Source: Symbiodinium natans (taxonomy: Eukaryota; Sar; Dinophyceae; Suessiales; Symbiodiniaceae). Taken from it: a stretch of 42,500 nucleotides of DNA. Positions within the stretch are counted from its first letter, which is position 1. Every line of letters starts with the position of its first letter. The position numbers were made by a program, and so were the translations under genes. The notes beneath the pieces were generated by a model. That model made no database searches. It had not been told where the DNA came from and saw only the letters and a list, made by a program, of their open reading frames with translations. The DNA lies in assembly GCA_905221605.1 (NCBI GenBank), contig CAJNDS010002070.1, forward strand, positions 1 through 42,500. Direction: 5' to 3'. Positions 20,301 to 29,971 of the stretch are shown here, in pieces.

Positions 20301-21514
20301 GGTGAACTTGTGTTCTCAGAAAAGAAATCCACAATCCACCCATTTTCGGTGTCCGGAGTGAAGCTGTTTTTTGGAACTTGTTTCAGTTTCAAAAATGCTG
20401 CAGTTGGTGCAGTCAACTCACAAGAACAAGATGTTCTGTCCATATTTGGATCAAGGAAAACAGAAAACGTCGTTTAGAAACCGAACTGTCTCCAACTGTG
20501 GAGGTCATCTGACGTGTTCTTCGTTTTTTGGAATTTTTTCGACCCTGAAAATGGATCCTTGACGGGCCGCGTGGCGTTGCGGTTTCGAGCATGTCTTGAA
20601 GTGTAGGCCTCTGCCAATTTCTCGCGTAGCAGTCCACCTGCTTCCCAACATGCAGATTGTGCACCAGTGAAGCACTAGCAGCTCACTAGCAAAGAAGCCC
20701 AAGAGATGGAAGAGGAAGATCACAGGAACCCACCATGCATGTGCCGGATTGCTTGGCCATGTTACAGGAGATTGACATGTGCATTTTGTTTTGTTTCCCG
20801 TCTGTTACGGTTGCGGAGGATCACTGGCGGCGGCACATCCCAATTATCCCGCTTGGGCCACCCTTCCGAGGTCAAGACAATTGGTATCCGCCCGAGCTTT
20901 CTGCTATTGGCTTGCATGAACATTCTTCGCCCACTGACCCTCCAAATGAGCTATTTTTTGCCTCAACAAGAAGTCTGTAGTTGTACTCCACTAAACCTTT
21001 TTAAACCCCTGAAGTGCCCGCGGATAGTTGGGACACATGTTTACTGGGTTGGTTCATAAATTTCAACGCCAAGTTGCGGGCTCAGAAACACAGCACACCT
21101 CAGCTTTTTCTATACTCTTTCTCATTGTGGGGTAACATTTTTCATTTCAAAGGGCAATTAAACTCAATAAGAAAAAGACCTTCACATCTTTAATACTATC
21201 CCAACTGAACCAGTGCTGACAGGACAATGTGGGTCTTCGGATTTCTTAGGCACAAGTGGCAGGCTGACCTGGCTTTTCGGACAACTTGGTAATATGAAAC
21301 AGGGTTCGTACTACTGTTATTGGTGAGTGTATTAAGAGTCTCTTTTCAATATTGGTGAGTGTATATGTTGGGTGGCCTATTGTGGTTACAAGGAATAACG
21401 GCCTGCTTCATATCGGGCAATCACTTCCCCGAAATACCAACCCCCCCCTCCCACCTGGACCCAAACGTTTTGCATTTAGGAGCGGGGTTGGTTCGGATGA
21501 CAGTTCGCACCCAC
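17389..21514. other. Low-copy region without recognised gene
   Basis: No telomeric repeats, no unit repeats and no family I can name. Open frames of 60-176 codons occur on both strands without clear protein-like composition. The best are 18890-19420 on the minus strand and 19903-20136 on the plus strand, either of which could be an exon. Confidence 0.4.
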
Positions 21515-21563
21515 ACTTGGAGGTTCATGGTATTCATTAACCAAGTAGAACTGGACTTATAAC

Positions 21564-22196
21564 TTGGGTTCGGCCGGTCCACACTAACAGTCAAATAACG
21601 CCGTGGCCTTATAACACACAGGCCAAAAATAGCACCAGGAATCCCAGTCAATTTTAGCATTTACCGGGTGTTTTTTTTTTTGTGGGTCTGCTGGTGGTGA
21701 CTGTTAGTCACATAGCAGCAGAAATAGCACCAGAAATAGCACAAACAATAGCACAAAAAATAGCACCAGAAATAGCACAAACAATAGCACAAAAAATAGC
21801 ACCAGAAATAGCACAAACAATAGCACCAGAAATAGCACCAGGAATCCCAGTCAATTTTCGCAGCTTAGCATTTACCGGGTGCTGTTTTTTGTGGGTCTGC
21901 TGATGGTGATTGTTAGTCACATAGCACCAGCAACAGCACCAGAAATAGCACCAGAAATAGCACATACAATAGCCCAAAAAATGGCACCAGAAATAGCACA
22001 AACAATAGCACAAAAAATAGCACCAGAAATAGCACCAGGAATAGCACAAAAAAATGCACCAGAAATAGCACCAGAAATAGCACCAGGAATAGCACCAGGA
22101 ATAGCAGGAATCTCAGTCAATTTTTTGGCATTTACCGGGTGCTTTTATTTGTGGGTCTGCTGGTGGTGACTGTTAGTGTGGACCGGCCGAACCCAA
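21564..22196. mobile_element. Inner MITE-like DNA transposon with perfect 29-bp TIRs and 8-bp TSD
   Basis: Perfect 29-bp inverted ends (21564-21592 and 22168-22196, starting TTGGGTTCGGCC) flanked by direct CTTATAAC at 21556-21563 and 22197-22204. At 633 bp it has no transposase. An 8-bp duplication suits hAT-like or some other cut-and-paste superfamilies, but the ends do not let me choose. Nested in the outer element. Confidence 0.85.
21719..22110 (+). repeat. 12-bp minisatellite inside the inner MITE
   Basis: Units such as GAAATAGCACCA, GAAATAGCACAA and ACAATAGCACAA alternate with a 36-bp higher-order period. Blocks are separated by copies of a segment holding TTTACCGGGTG, a T-run, GTGGGTCTGCTG and GACTGTTAGT. 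The last is also the inner end of the TIR. Frames on both strands stay open because 12 is a multiple of 3. Confidence 0.85.
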
Positions 22197-22636
22197 CTTA
22201 TAACTGTACGTGTTACCATATTAGGGCACTTAAGGGGCTTATAAGTGGGTTGTAATAAGTACAGTTATAGTTGGTTAATAAGTACCATGAACCTCCAAAA
22301 TGTTTCAAGGGCACCTTCGTGTTCTCTTGAAAGCTGTTTACCCTAAACCCGAAGTCTAAACCGATTACCCAACTTATGGCTGGGGAGCCGTTCGCCAAGG
22401 CATTGATTCCGAAGCTGTGCAGCCAACAAGGTTTGAGAATGTAACCCAGGGCTTAAGACGTTTAAGCGTTTAGGGTTTTAGGGCTCAAGGTGTTAGGGTT
22501 TATGAAACCACGTTTTCATTTCAACATTAGAGTGAAGAGGAAGAGTATTCTTCAACACGTCACGGCGCAGTATTTGAACTAAGGATAGCCCGTGTGCCTT
22601 TGAAAGTTATGCCTTGTAGTTCCCGTGCGGCGAGCG

Positions 22637-22775
22637 ATGGATAACGCTGCAAGTTTCAAGCACCGATGTTTGTATTGCGACGAAGCATTCGGATCCAAGA
22701 ACAAGCTCCTCTCATTGCATAGAGAAGCTCATGGAAGGTTCCACGTTTGTCGGATTTGAGGCAACTTCAAGGACG
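22637..22775 (+). CDS. Candidate first exon with C2H2 zinc finger, interrupted by TGA
   Basis: ATG at 22637. The peptide contains CLYCDEAFGSKNKLLSLHRE then AH, a Cys2His2 finger with one extra residue before the first His. A second finger seems to begin, FHVCRI, then TGA (22757-22759), then GNFKD up to a GT at 22776. In a classical FHVCRICGNF the TGA stands exactly where the second Cys belongs. It could be a nonsense mutation, a recoded codon, or intronic if splicing uses the GT at 22745. The link to downstream exons is not established. Confidence 0.45.
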
Positions 22776-22860
22776 GTAATGACACTATGCTTTCACAGTG
22801 GTTTGTTCTGAGTGCTCAACTTGTCGACGTTTGTGAGGGGTGCTCGGTTCTGTGGGCCGT

Positions 22861-23198
22861 TCCCTAAAACTTTAGACTCCGAACCCCTAAACCCTAAAAC
22901 CCAACACCCTAACACCCTAAACCCCAAAAACCCTGAAACCCCGAACCCCTGAACTCCTAATCGGTAAAACCGCAAACCCTAAAACCGAAGTCTTACTGCC
23001 GTAACCTCAACCCTCAACCCTGCTTACGGTTTGAGGTTGAGGAGTGCTTGGAGCTTAGGGCTTGGGTTCGAGAGGGTAGCAGGGTTGAGGGTTAGGTCTA
23101 GGGCTTGGGTTTACGGTTCAGGGTTCGAGAGGGGCTGAGGGCTGAGGGCTGAGGGCTGAGGGCTGAGGGCTGAGGGCTGAGGGTTGAGGGTTGAGGGC

Positions 23199-23285
<87 letters not shown>

Positions 23286-23495
23286 AGGTTTAGGTTCAGG
23301 TTCAGGGTTCAGGGTTCAGGGTTCAGGGTTCAGGGTTCAGGGTTCAGGGTGTTTAGGGTGATTCCCTAAGGCTTTAGGATACATCTCTGACCCAGGCGCC
23401 CCCAAACCCTAAACCCTAAACCCTAAACCCGAAACCCTAAACCCCAAACCCTAAACCCTGAACCCTGAACCCCAAACCCTAAACCCTAAGCCCCA
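22861..23495. repeat. Degenerate CCCTAAA and TTTAGGG-like tracts
   Basis: CCCTAAA-type tracts at 22870-22980 and 23401-23495 surround G-rich variant arrays. A 30-base island at 23544-23573, after TTCACAG, may be a micro-exon but could not be placed in frame. Confidence 0.8.
23131..23350 (+). repeat. Homogenised variant arrays GGGCTGA, GGGTTGA, GGGTTCA
   Basis: Three adjoining 7-bp arrays, each a single-base variant of the telomere word made uniform over many copies: GGGCTGA, then a long GGGTTGA array, then GGGTTCA. Points to local slippage rather than telomerase synthesis. Confidence 0.9.
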
Positions 23496-24009
23496 AGCCC
23501 GAGAAACCTATACCCGAAGCCTCCGGCAGCCGAATCTTCACAGTTGCGCCATTCCCTGCACTGCTGAAACGAGGTCGCAAAATCCCTAAATACTTAAACT
23601 TAAACCTCTATTTCAGAGTTTAGGGTTTTAGGGTTAGGGTTTCCGGCTTCAGGGTTTAAGGTTTAGGGTTTTAGGCTTTAGGGTTTAGGGTTTGGAGCTT
23701 TAGGGCAATCAATCCCTGCATCCGTAAGCCCTGAAAGCCTAAAGCGCTCCCGTCCCTTCTTTAAGCCCTAAGCCCTAAAAGCCCCCTAAAAGCCCTAAAA
23801 GCCCCAAAAGCCCCAAAAACCCTAAAAGCCTTAAAAGGGCTAAAAAGCCCTAAACGCGCTAAAAGCCCTAAGCCCTTAAGCCCTTACAGTTTAGGGATTA
23901 TTGGTTTAGGGTTTAGGGTTTAGGGTTTTGGGGTTTAGGGTTTAGGGTCTAGAGGGTCACTGTTCGAGCATTCATAGTCATTAGGGGGTTCCAGGCTTAG
24001 GAAAAAAAC

Positions 24010-24268
24010 CACCCGCCCAAAGAATCCCATAACATTAAGAAAATATAAAGTTTTCATCCAAGGACTTGCCTTAATCGACGAAGGACTTGCCTTATTCGAC
24101 GAAGGACTTGGCTTATTCGACGAAGGACTTGGCTTATTCGACGAAGGACTTGGCTTATTCGACGAATTCATTAGGGTTTAAATAAATAAATAAATATAAA
24201 AATAAATAAATAAAAAAACGAATAAATAAATAAATATATATATATATACATACATATATATATATATG
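24010..24268 (+). mobile_element. Twin element, copy 1, with 21-bp minisatellite
   Basis: A conserved left block at 24010-24046 (starts CACCCGCCCAAAGAATCCCA), about five copies of a 21-bp unit (GAAGGACTTGGCTTATTCGAC) to 24166, an AT-rich microsatellite, and the end TATATGAAGAGAGG abutting TTTAGGG. Shares its ends with 28339-28993 but has a different 21-bp unit. Confidence 0.65.
24175..24266. repeat. AT-rich microsatellite (TAAA)n and (TA)n
   Basis: AAATAAATAAAT tracts grade into ATATATAT, interrupted once by CG and once by CATACA. Confidence 0.9.
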
Positions 24269-24345
24269 AAGAGAGGTTTAGGGTTTAGGGTTTAGGGTTT
24301 AGGGTTTAGGGTTAGGGTTTAGGGTTTAGGGTTTAGGGTTTAGGG
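24269..24345 (+). repeat. TTTAGGG array
   Basis: About eleven copies, one unit short of a T. Lies between twin element copy 1 and the exon at 24383. Confidence 0.95.
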
Positions 24346-24382
24346 CAAGCCTTAACCCCTACATCCCCCAACGCCTGCTGAG

Positions 24383-24488
24383 GCTGTTTACGCACCTCCG
24401 GAACTCGCCGTGCTCGACGCAAGCTGCAGCAGACGGCCTGGAGCTCACCAAGAAACAGGAGCGCCGCTTTTCATGGAGTGGATTTGGG
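24383..24488 (+). CDS. Gene A exon 1 (of the modelled run)
   Basis: Follows CGCCTGCTGAG and is followed by GTTTGGGG. Reads LFTHLRNSPCSTQ and, later, LTKKQERRFSW, ending in phase 0. Another frame is also open, so the choice rests on phase with the next exon. Confidence 0.4.
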
Positions 24489-24555
24489 GTTTGGGGTTTG
24501 GGGTTTGGGGTTTAGGGTTTAGGGTTTAGGGTTCAGGGTTCAGGGTTCAGGGTTT
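24483..24555 (+). repeat. TTTGGGG, TTTAGGG and TTCAGGG runs
   Basis: Three 7-bp variants in sequence, directly at the donor of the preceding exon. Confidence 0.9.
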
Positions 24556-24576
24556 GCCCAAGTCATGTCTGGAGGT

Positions 24577-24669
24577 ATAGGGGAGGCTGCCCTCAACCCC
24601 AAACTCACTGGGTGCCCTTTTCTAGGTGCGGCTGCCCCTAAACCCCAATCTCACTGGGTGCCCTTTTCT
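24577..24669 (+). repeat. Short tandem duplication
   Basis: Two copies sharing CACTGGGTGCCCTTTTCT, each preceded by GGCTGCCCYNAACCCC. The copies are about 50 bp apart and differ by several bases. Confidence 0.7.
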
Positions 24670-24867
24670 CTAACAAGCTTTCGGGAGTCCCCAGAAAGTG
24701 TGTCGAGGGGGCCTCATAAGATGTCGGGAGAGCCCCAAAACGGGAGGGCCTCAAAAAAGAAAGCAAAAAGGCACAGAAATGCACCAAGGGGCTGGCCCCA
24801 AAAAGCCTCCGGCAGGGCCTAAACAGGCCAAATCACGTTTTGACAGAACGTTAGGGGAAGAACTATT

Positions 24868-25108
24868 CGTTCAAGAGTTTCGTTCAAGACGTTTCGTTCA
24901 AAATGTTGCGTTCAAGACATCATTGGGGGGCACAAAACTCGTCTGTTGGGACCCAGTTCGCTTTTTGAAAGAATGGGGTCGAAAAGAGGTGCTTTGTTCA
25001 GATAGTTTCGTTCAAAACGTGTGGTTCCAATCTTTCGTTCCAAACGTTTCGTTCGAAACGCTTCGTTCAAAACGTTTCGTTCGAAGCTGTCGTTCAAAAG
25101 ATTCTGGA
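24868..25108 (+). repeat. Degenerate TTCGTTCAAAACG repeat
   Basis: Irregular copies of TTCGTTCAAAACG/GTTTCGTTC with 10-16 base spacing. The following words CCCAAGCCCTATACAAT (from 25110) recur at 25786 after a similar CTTCAAAAC stretch, so this is a dispersed repeat. Confidence 0.7.
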
Positions 25109-25270
25109 ACCCAAGCCCTATACAATTTCTATTTGGGGAGGTTGGGCGAGAGGGTGCAACGCTCCCTGTGTGGGGTGGGGGAGTGGGCCAGATTCTGGGA
25201 TTCACCCCTGCCCTGACTTCCCCGAGCACAAAGATGTAAACCACCTTTGACTAAGCTATATCGGTATTTC

Positions 25271-25354
25271 CCAAAATAGGGGTACCCTTTTTATGCCCCG
25301 AATAGAATAGAAACCCCTTAAAAGGACCCCCAAAAAGGGCACCCCTATTTTCGG
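25271..25354. mobile_element. Small fold-back element, 84 bp
   Basis: Inverted arms CCAAAATAGGGGTACCCTTTTT (25271-25292) and its near-complement at 25332-25354, two mismatches plus one end base. No flanking duplication is obvious. Confidence 0.65.
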
Positions 25355-25399
25355 GGGGGGGGGATGCAACGAAAGCCCAAGCATGCATAATCCTGCGCT

Positions 25400-25525
25400 T
25401 ACTTGGAGGGTCATGGGTACGCATAGGATAGGACTAATTACAAGTGGGGCAACAATAGCTACAGCTATAAACTTACTTACGGTACGACTAACCTACTGAT
25501 TTTTAAGTGCCCCTGAACCTCAAAG
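25400..25525. mobile_element. Fold-back element, TACTTGGAGG family
   Basis: Left end TACTTGGAGGGTCATGGGTA; right end CCTGAACCTCAAAGT is a diverged inverse. Related to 30262, 33516 and the outer element at 21517. Confidence 0.5.
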
Positions 25526-25857
25526 TGCAAGTACGGGCCCCAAGTTATATGTAGGGTGAGAATGGCCCTAAAGTATAGGTTATAAGTCTGATCATTTAGG
25601 TTTCAACTCCCTTAACTGAGGTTTTCGTAGAGTAAGCCCCTACTAGCAGGGGTGGTGGGGGGTGGGCGGGGGGCAGTTCCCATCAAAACGCAAATTCCGG
25701 CATACTTCAAAGATTCGAAACTAAGTAATTGGGGCGTCCTGCAGAACGCTTCCTTCAAAACTGTTGTTCAAAAACGTTATGGGGACCCAAGCCCTATACA
25801 ATGTCTGTAAACCCAAAAGGCCGCCTGTGAGTATGTGGCACCTCAGACGGGTTGAGG

Positions 25858-25901
25858 GTTTAGGGTTTAGGGTTTAGGGTTTAGGGTTTAGGGTTTAGGG
25901 T
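25858..25901 (+). repeat. TTTAGGG array
   Basis: Six to seven perfect copies. The surrounding 25526-26160 holds only repeat fragments and no recognised feature. Confidence 0.95.
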
Positions 25902-26164
25902 GTCAAGTTGCCTCTATGATAAAGGCCTCAACCCCTCAACCCCGTCTGAAGCTTCTCTAAACTATACACACCCGAGCCCCCGCAACTTGCACCCGCTCCA
26001 CCTTCCCCCCTAGACTGGGGTTGATCTTAATTTTCCAGCCTTATGAGCCCTAAGTGTTTAACCCTTCCATAGCCAATCGAAAATGCCATGTTAAAGGTTT
26101 CCGAAGTTCCACTCCGCCTACAGGGGGGTTTTTAGGGGAACCCATAGACATCCTAAACCCGATA

Positions 26165-26512
26165 CGCTAAACCCTAAACCCGAAACCCGAAACCCGAAAC
26201 CCTAAACCCTAAACCCTAAACCCTAAACCCTAAACCCTAAACCCTAAACCCTAAACCCTAAACCCTAAACCCTAAACCCTACCCACCCCAGTAACCTCCA
26301 AAAACTCAGACAGGAGCGGGTCGCTTTGATCTTCGGGGTGGCCTCCCGACTGTACAACCCGGTGGCACTGCAGTGGTAGGTGTTTAGGGTTTTGAGGGCT
26401 TAAACCCTAAACCCTAAACCCTAAACCCTAAACCCTAAACCCTAAACCCTAAACCCTAAACCCTAAACCCTAAACCCTAAACCCTAAACCCTAAACCCTA
26501 AACCCTAAAACC
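26165..26512 (-). repeat. Two CCCTAAA arrays around an exon
   Basis: Arrays at about 26165-26281 and 26401-26512 on either side of the exon at 26314-26375. Confidence 0.95.
26314..26375 (+). CDS. Gene A exon 2
   Basis: Acceptor CTCAGACAG, donor GTAGGTG. Reads ERVALIFGVASRLYNPVALQ and leaves two bases. A CCCTAAA array ends about 30 bp before it. Confidence 0.5.
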
Positions 26513-26619
26513 AAGACCCTAAACCCTAAACTTGGATGCCCCAAAGACTGCTTTGCTCGGTTTTTCTGTTCCATGTTCCACACGAGAGACCATGGCAAGA
26601 ACGCATGTCTGCGTTCATA

Positions 26620-26730
26620 AACCCTAAACCCTGAACCCTAAACCTTAAACCCTAAACCCTAAGCCCTAAACCCTAAACCCTAAACCCTGAACCCTGAACC
26701 CTAAACCCTAGCCCTAAACCCTACACCCTG
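26620..26730 (-). repeat. CCCTAAA/CCCTGAA array
   Basis: Mixed CCCTAAA, CCCTGAA and CCCTAAG units inside the second intron. The stretch 26731-27013 has only scattered degenerate units. Confidence 0.9.
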
Positions 26731-27013
26731 AACCCGCAGCCCTAAGCTGTTGAACCTTGCAAGCCCCAGACTCAACCCTATGTCCTACGCAAAGCCAAGA
26801 ACGTGCTCAACAAAAACTCAACCCCCCATTTAAGCCCTTGAATTAAAACTTGTAATTCTGAAGCCTGAACCCTAAGCCCAAGACCCTCCAATCCTGAACT
26901 CCAAGACCCAAAGCCCTCAAACCCCTTAGGGGGTTAAACCCTAGACCCTAAACCAAAGACCCGAAACCCTGAGCCCTCAAGGCATTCAAGGCGTTTTAAG
27001 GAGGGTCTGACAG

Positions 27014-27121
27014 CAAGGCCTGCTCCGACTGGCGCTTGCCCCTGTGGCGTGCCCTCGACGCCGCCCGGGGGGGTGGCGTGAGCTACGCGGCGTCGGACGG
27101 ACCGCCGGGAGCCCCAGGAGG
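27014..27121 (+). CDS. Gene A exon 3
   Basis: Acceptor GTCTGACAG, donor GTTTAGGG. Reads KACSDWRLPLWRALDAARGG and ends GPPGAPG plus two bases. GC-rich compared with the surrounding repeats. Confidence 0.5.
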
Positions 27122-27711
27122 GTTTAGGGTCTAGGGTTTAGGGTTAGGGTTTATGGAGTTTAGGGGGTTTAGGGGGGCTTTAGGGGTTTTAGGGCGTTTC
27201 GTTTAGGGTTTTAGGGTTTGCCTTTTTGGGCTTTGGGGTTTAGGGTTCTAGGCTTTCGAGGGTTTAGGGCTCCTCCTTTCAGGAGTTTGTGAACTCGAAA
27301 GTTCAAAATAGTCGAAGGGGTATAAGGAGGGACCCCTAGAAGGGACCCTCAATCTTATTCCCCTATGTAACTCCTTTCTAATCCCTACACATTCCTTATG
27401 TTGTCCCTATGTACCTAAGTAGCCCCTAAATGACCCCTCAGGTCCCTTGCAAGGGTTCCCCGTTTAGACCCTTGAAAGGTAGTCCTTAGAGCCCAAACTT
27501 TTTTTAAACTTTCTAGATGCGCAGGGTTTGAGGGTTTACAGGTTTGGACTTAGGGCTTTTAGGGCTGTGGCTTTTGGGTTTGAGGGTTTCAGGGTTTAGG
27601 GGTTTTCGGGGGCTTCATGAAGTGCTGGTCGAGGGCTTTTAGGGTTTGGGGATTCGGAAGTTCAGAAAAAGCGGACCAGGCTTGGATAACACAGGCAATC
27701 GCACAGCAGTG

Positions 27712-27731
27712 CTGCTGCTGCTGCTGCTGCT
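27712..27731 (+). repeat. CTG trinucleotide run at a 3' splice site
   Basis: About six CTG units followed by CTCCAG, the inferred acceptor of the next exon. Confidence 0.9.
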
Positions 27732-27735
27732 CCAG

Positions 27736-27780
27736 GGATGCTAGGGCCGCTAGGGCCAAGTTCAGCCCTCAACTGAAATT
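27736..27780 (+). CDS. Gene A exon 4
   Basis: Only one frame is open, DARAARAKFSPQLK, and it agrees with the two bases left by exon 3. Donor GTATGT. Confidence 0.5.
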
Positions 27781-27805
27781 GTATGTGGCGTCATCTGGGA
27801 TGGAA

Positions 27806-28050
27806 ACCCTAAACCCTAAACCCTAAACCCTAAACCCTAAACCCTAAACCCTAAACCCTAAACCCTAAACCCTAAACCCTAAACCCTAAACCCTAAAACC
27901 TAAAACCTTAAACCCTAAACCCTAAACCCTAAACCCTAAACCCTAAACCCTAAACCCTAAACCCTAAACCCTAAACCCTAAACCCTAAACCCTAAACCCT
28001 AAACCCTAAACCCTAAACCCTAAACCCTAAACCCTAAACCCTAAACCCGG
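27806..28050 (-). repeat. Longest CCCTAAA array, about 34 copies
   Basis: Almost perfect apart from a short AAAACCTAAAACC interruption near 27895. Fills most of the intron between exons 4 and 5. Confidence 0.97.
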
Positions 28051-28100
28051 AACCCGGAACCCGAAACCCGAAACCCGAAACCCCGAGCCCAGCTTGCCAG

Positions 28101-28152
28101 GCCCGGGGCTGCTTTTGCATCTGACCGACATGGCAACGACCCGGCGCAGAGG
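28101..28152 (+). CDS. Gene A exon 5
   Basis: Acceptor AGCTTGCCAG, donor GTGGGGG. Reads PGAAFASDRHGNDPAQR in the frame set by exon 4; one other frame is also open. Confidence 0.45.
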
Positions 28153-28163
28153 GTGGGGGTCTG

Positions 28164-28290
28164 GGTTTAGGGTTTAGGGTTTCGGGTTTAGGGTTTAGGG
28201 TTTTAGGGTTTAGGGTTCAGGGGTTTAGGGTTTAGGGGTTAAGGGCTTTAGGGGTTTAGGGTTTAGGGTTTAGGGTTCAGGGTTCAGCAT
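28164..28290 (+). repeat. TTTAGGG array with TTCAGGG ends
   Basis: G-rich array starting about 12 bases after the donor of exon 5. Confidence 0.95.
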
Positions 28291-28338
28291 CTCAAGTCCA
28301 AGCATTCACTAGTCAAGCAATTACTCCAGGAAAATACC

Positions 28339-28993
28339 CACCCGCCCAAAGAATCCCACAACATTAAGAAAATATTTTACTTATAGAACGACCTTGCCCA
28401 TGCCCAATAAAACGGCGACCTTGCCCAGTATAACAGCGACCTTGCCCAGTAAAACGGCGACCTTGCCCAATAAAACGGCGACCTTGCCCAGTAAAACGGC
28501 GACCTTGCCCAGCAAAACAGCGACCTTGCCCAGTAAAACGGCGACCTTGCCCAGTAAAACGGCGACCTTGCCCAGTAAAACGGCGACCTTGCCCAGTAAA
28601 ACAGCGACCTTGCCCAGTAAAACGGCGACCTTGCCCAGTAAAACGGCGACCTTGCCCAGTAAAACAGCGACCTTGCCCAGTAAAACGGCGACCTTGCCCA
28701 GTAAAACGGCGACCTTGCCGACCTTGCCCAGTAAAACGGCGACCTTCGGACACCACCCCATGCCCAGTAAAAATGCTACCTTCGGGGAGGTCGCATTTTT
28801 ACTGGGCAGGGGCGGAAGGTCGCCGTTTTACTGGGCAAGGTCGCCGTTTTACTGGGCAAGGTCGCCGTTTTACTGGGCAAGGTCGATTTTTTTGACCGAA
28901 CTGACCTTGCCCAGTAAAACGGCGACCTTGCCCAGTAAAACGGCGACCTTGCCCAGTAACTCCTTAACATTTAAATTATATATGAAAGAGAGG
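28339..28993 (+). mobile_element. Twin element, copy 2, with a different 21-bp minisatellite
   Basis: Left block 28339-28375 matches 24010-24046 except one base, and upstream words (CCAGG, GGAAAA) also match. The core is the minisatellite below. It ends TATATGAAAGAGAGG next to TTTAGGG, like copy 1. Confidence 0.65.
28389..28960. repeat. 21-bp minisatellite with inverted segment
   Basis: About 17 copies of GACCTTGCCCAGTAAAACGGC to 28745, an inverted run at about 28798-28886, then three direct copies. Direct and inverted parts can fold into a long hairpin. Frames coding TATLPSK or VAVLLGK repeats stay open only because 21 is a multiple of 3. Confidence 0.95.
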
Positions 28994-29166
28994 TTTAGGG
29001 TTTGGGGGTTTAGGGTTTAGGGTTTAGGGGTTTAGGGTTTAGGGGGTTAGGGGTTTAGGGTTTGGGGGTTAAGGGCTTTAGAGGTTTAGGTTTAGGGTTT
29101 AGGGTTCAGGGTTTAAGGGGTTTAGGGTTTAGGGTTTCAAGTTTAGGGGTTTAGGGTTTAGGGAAT
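28993..29166 (+). repeat. TTTAGGG/TTTAGGGG array
   Basis: Mixed 7- and 8-base units following twin element copy 2. Confidence 0.9.
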
Positions 29167-29263
29167 GGGATGTTCCCCCTTGTTTCTAACAGTCCTTAAT
29201 AGGCATCATTAGGAGGGTACTGTACTCCCTATTGAGGACTGTTAGTATAAGGGGCAACATCCC
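29167..29263. mobile_element. GGGATGTT fold-back element, copy 1
   Basis: 97 bp. Starts GGGATGTTCCCCCTTG and ends with its near-complement; both arms extend about 36 bp through CTAACAGTCCT. No coding capacity. Confidence 0.75.
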
Positions 29264-29387
29264 AAGGGGTAGGATTTCATGGGTTTCATTCGACTTCGAT
29301 TTTCTTTGATCTCTGCCTGCGTTCTCGTCGAGAGTTTCCCGAGAGCCCTCAGGCCCTCAGCAGCCCTGAGCCCTAGAAACCCCCAAG

Positions 29388-29492
29388 CTTGGGATGTTTC
29401 CCCTGATACTAACGGCTCCTTAAAAGAGGGATTCTAGTACCCCATATTAGGTTCCCTATGAAGGACTGTTTGAAAAGGGGGAACATCCCAAG
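29388..29492. mobile_element. GGGATGTT fold-back element, copy 2
   Basis: 105 bp, from CTTGGGATGTTTCCCC to its inverse GGGGGAACATCCCAAG, with the ACTAACGG/GGACTGTT arms inside. Confidence 0.75.
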
Positions 29493-29586
29493 CCTGAAGC
29501 CTTCAAACATGGCAGAGCTCCAAGTCCTTACTTTCAACCCGGGCTTTTTCTTGTTTTTGTCCCCAAGCCCGCCCGAAGAAGACAAA

Positions 29587-29660
29587 GGGGGTTTAGGGTT
29601 TAGGGTTTAGGGTTTAGGGTTTGGGGTTTAGGGTTTAGGGTTTAGGGCTGTAGGGCTTTA
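29587..29660 (+). repeat. TTTAGGG array
   Basis: About nine copies, then GGGCTGTA variants. Confidence 0.9.
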
Positions 29661-29733
29661 GGGCTGTAGGGTTTCGGAAGCGTCGGATTCATGAGGGCTT
29701 TCACGCGAGCTGACGGGAATGCAACAAGTTCAG

Positions 29734-29789
29734 CGCGAGGGAAGCTCGGAGGGCGCCGTCGCCTGTGGACCACAGATGGGCCCACTGGT
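29734..29789 (+). CDS. Gene A exon 6
   Basis: Acceptor CAAGTTCAG, phase 0, REGSSEGAVACGPQMGPL. A GC donor (GCTTAG) at 29790 keeps frame with exon 7; the GT at 29788 would not. Confidence 0.4.
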
Positions 29790-29971
29790 GCTTAGTCGGG
29801 AACGAGGGAATTACCCTTTTAGGAAGAATTGTGCGTATGAAGGCTGTGAAATACATGGTTTTCACGAGGTTTGAAACTTGGTGAAACCTGGTGAAACATG
29901 GTGCACTTGGTGAAATTGAGTGTGGTGGTGTCCCTTAACTCACAAATTCCTGATTCACCGTGCGTGGTCAG

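Larger units (their letters stand above)
21517..22298. mobile_element. Outer inverted-repeat element (TTGGAGGTTCATGG family)
   Basis: Terminal arms at 21517-21544 and 22271-22298 are inverted copies, 26 of 28 bases matching, starting TTGGAGGTTCATGG. Without the inner element it is about 150 bp, close to related fold-back elements at 25400 and 33516. Target duplication unclear. Confidence 0.65.

Noticed and set aside
23544-23573. Micro-exon linking the zinc-finger exon to gene A
   Set aside because: The acceptor TTCACAG is good and a GT follows, but no choice of frame joins both neighbours.
28389-28745. CRISPR array
   Set aside because: The 21-bp units are head to tail without unique spacers, in a eukaryotic setting.
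28394-29020. 208-codon frame coding TATLPSK repeats, and minus-strand VAVLLGK/FTGQGRR frames
   Set aside because: A 21-bp repeat keeps all frames open on both strands. No start context or non-repeat domain.
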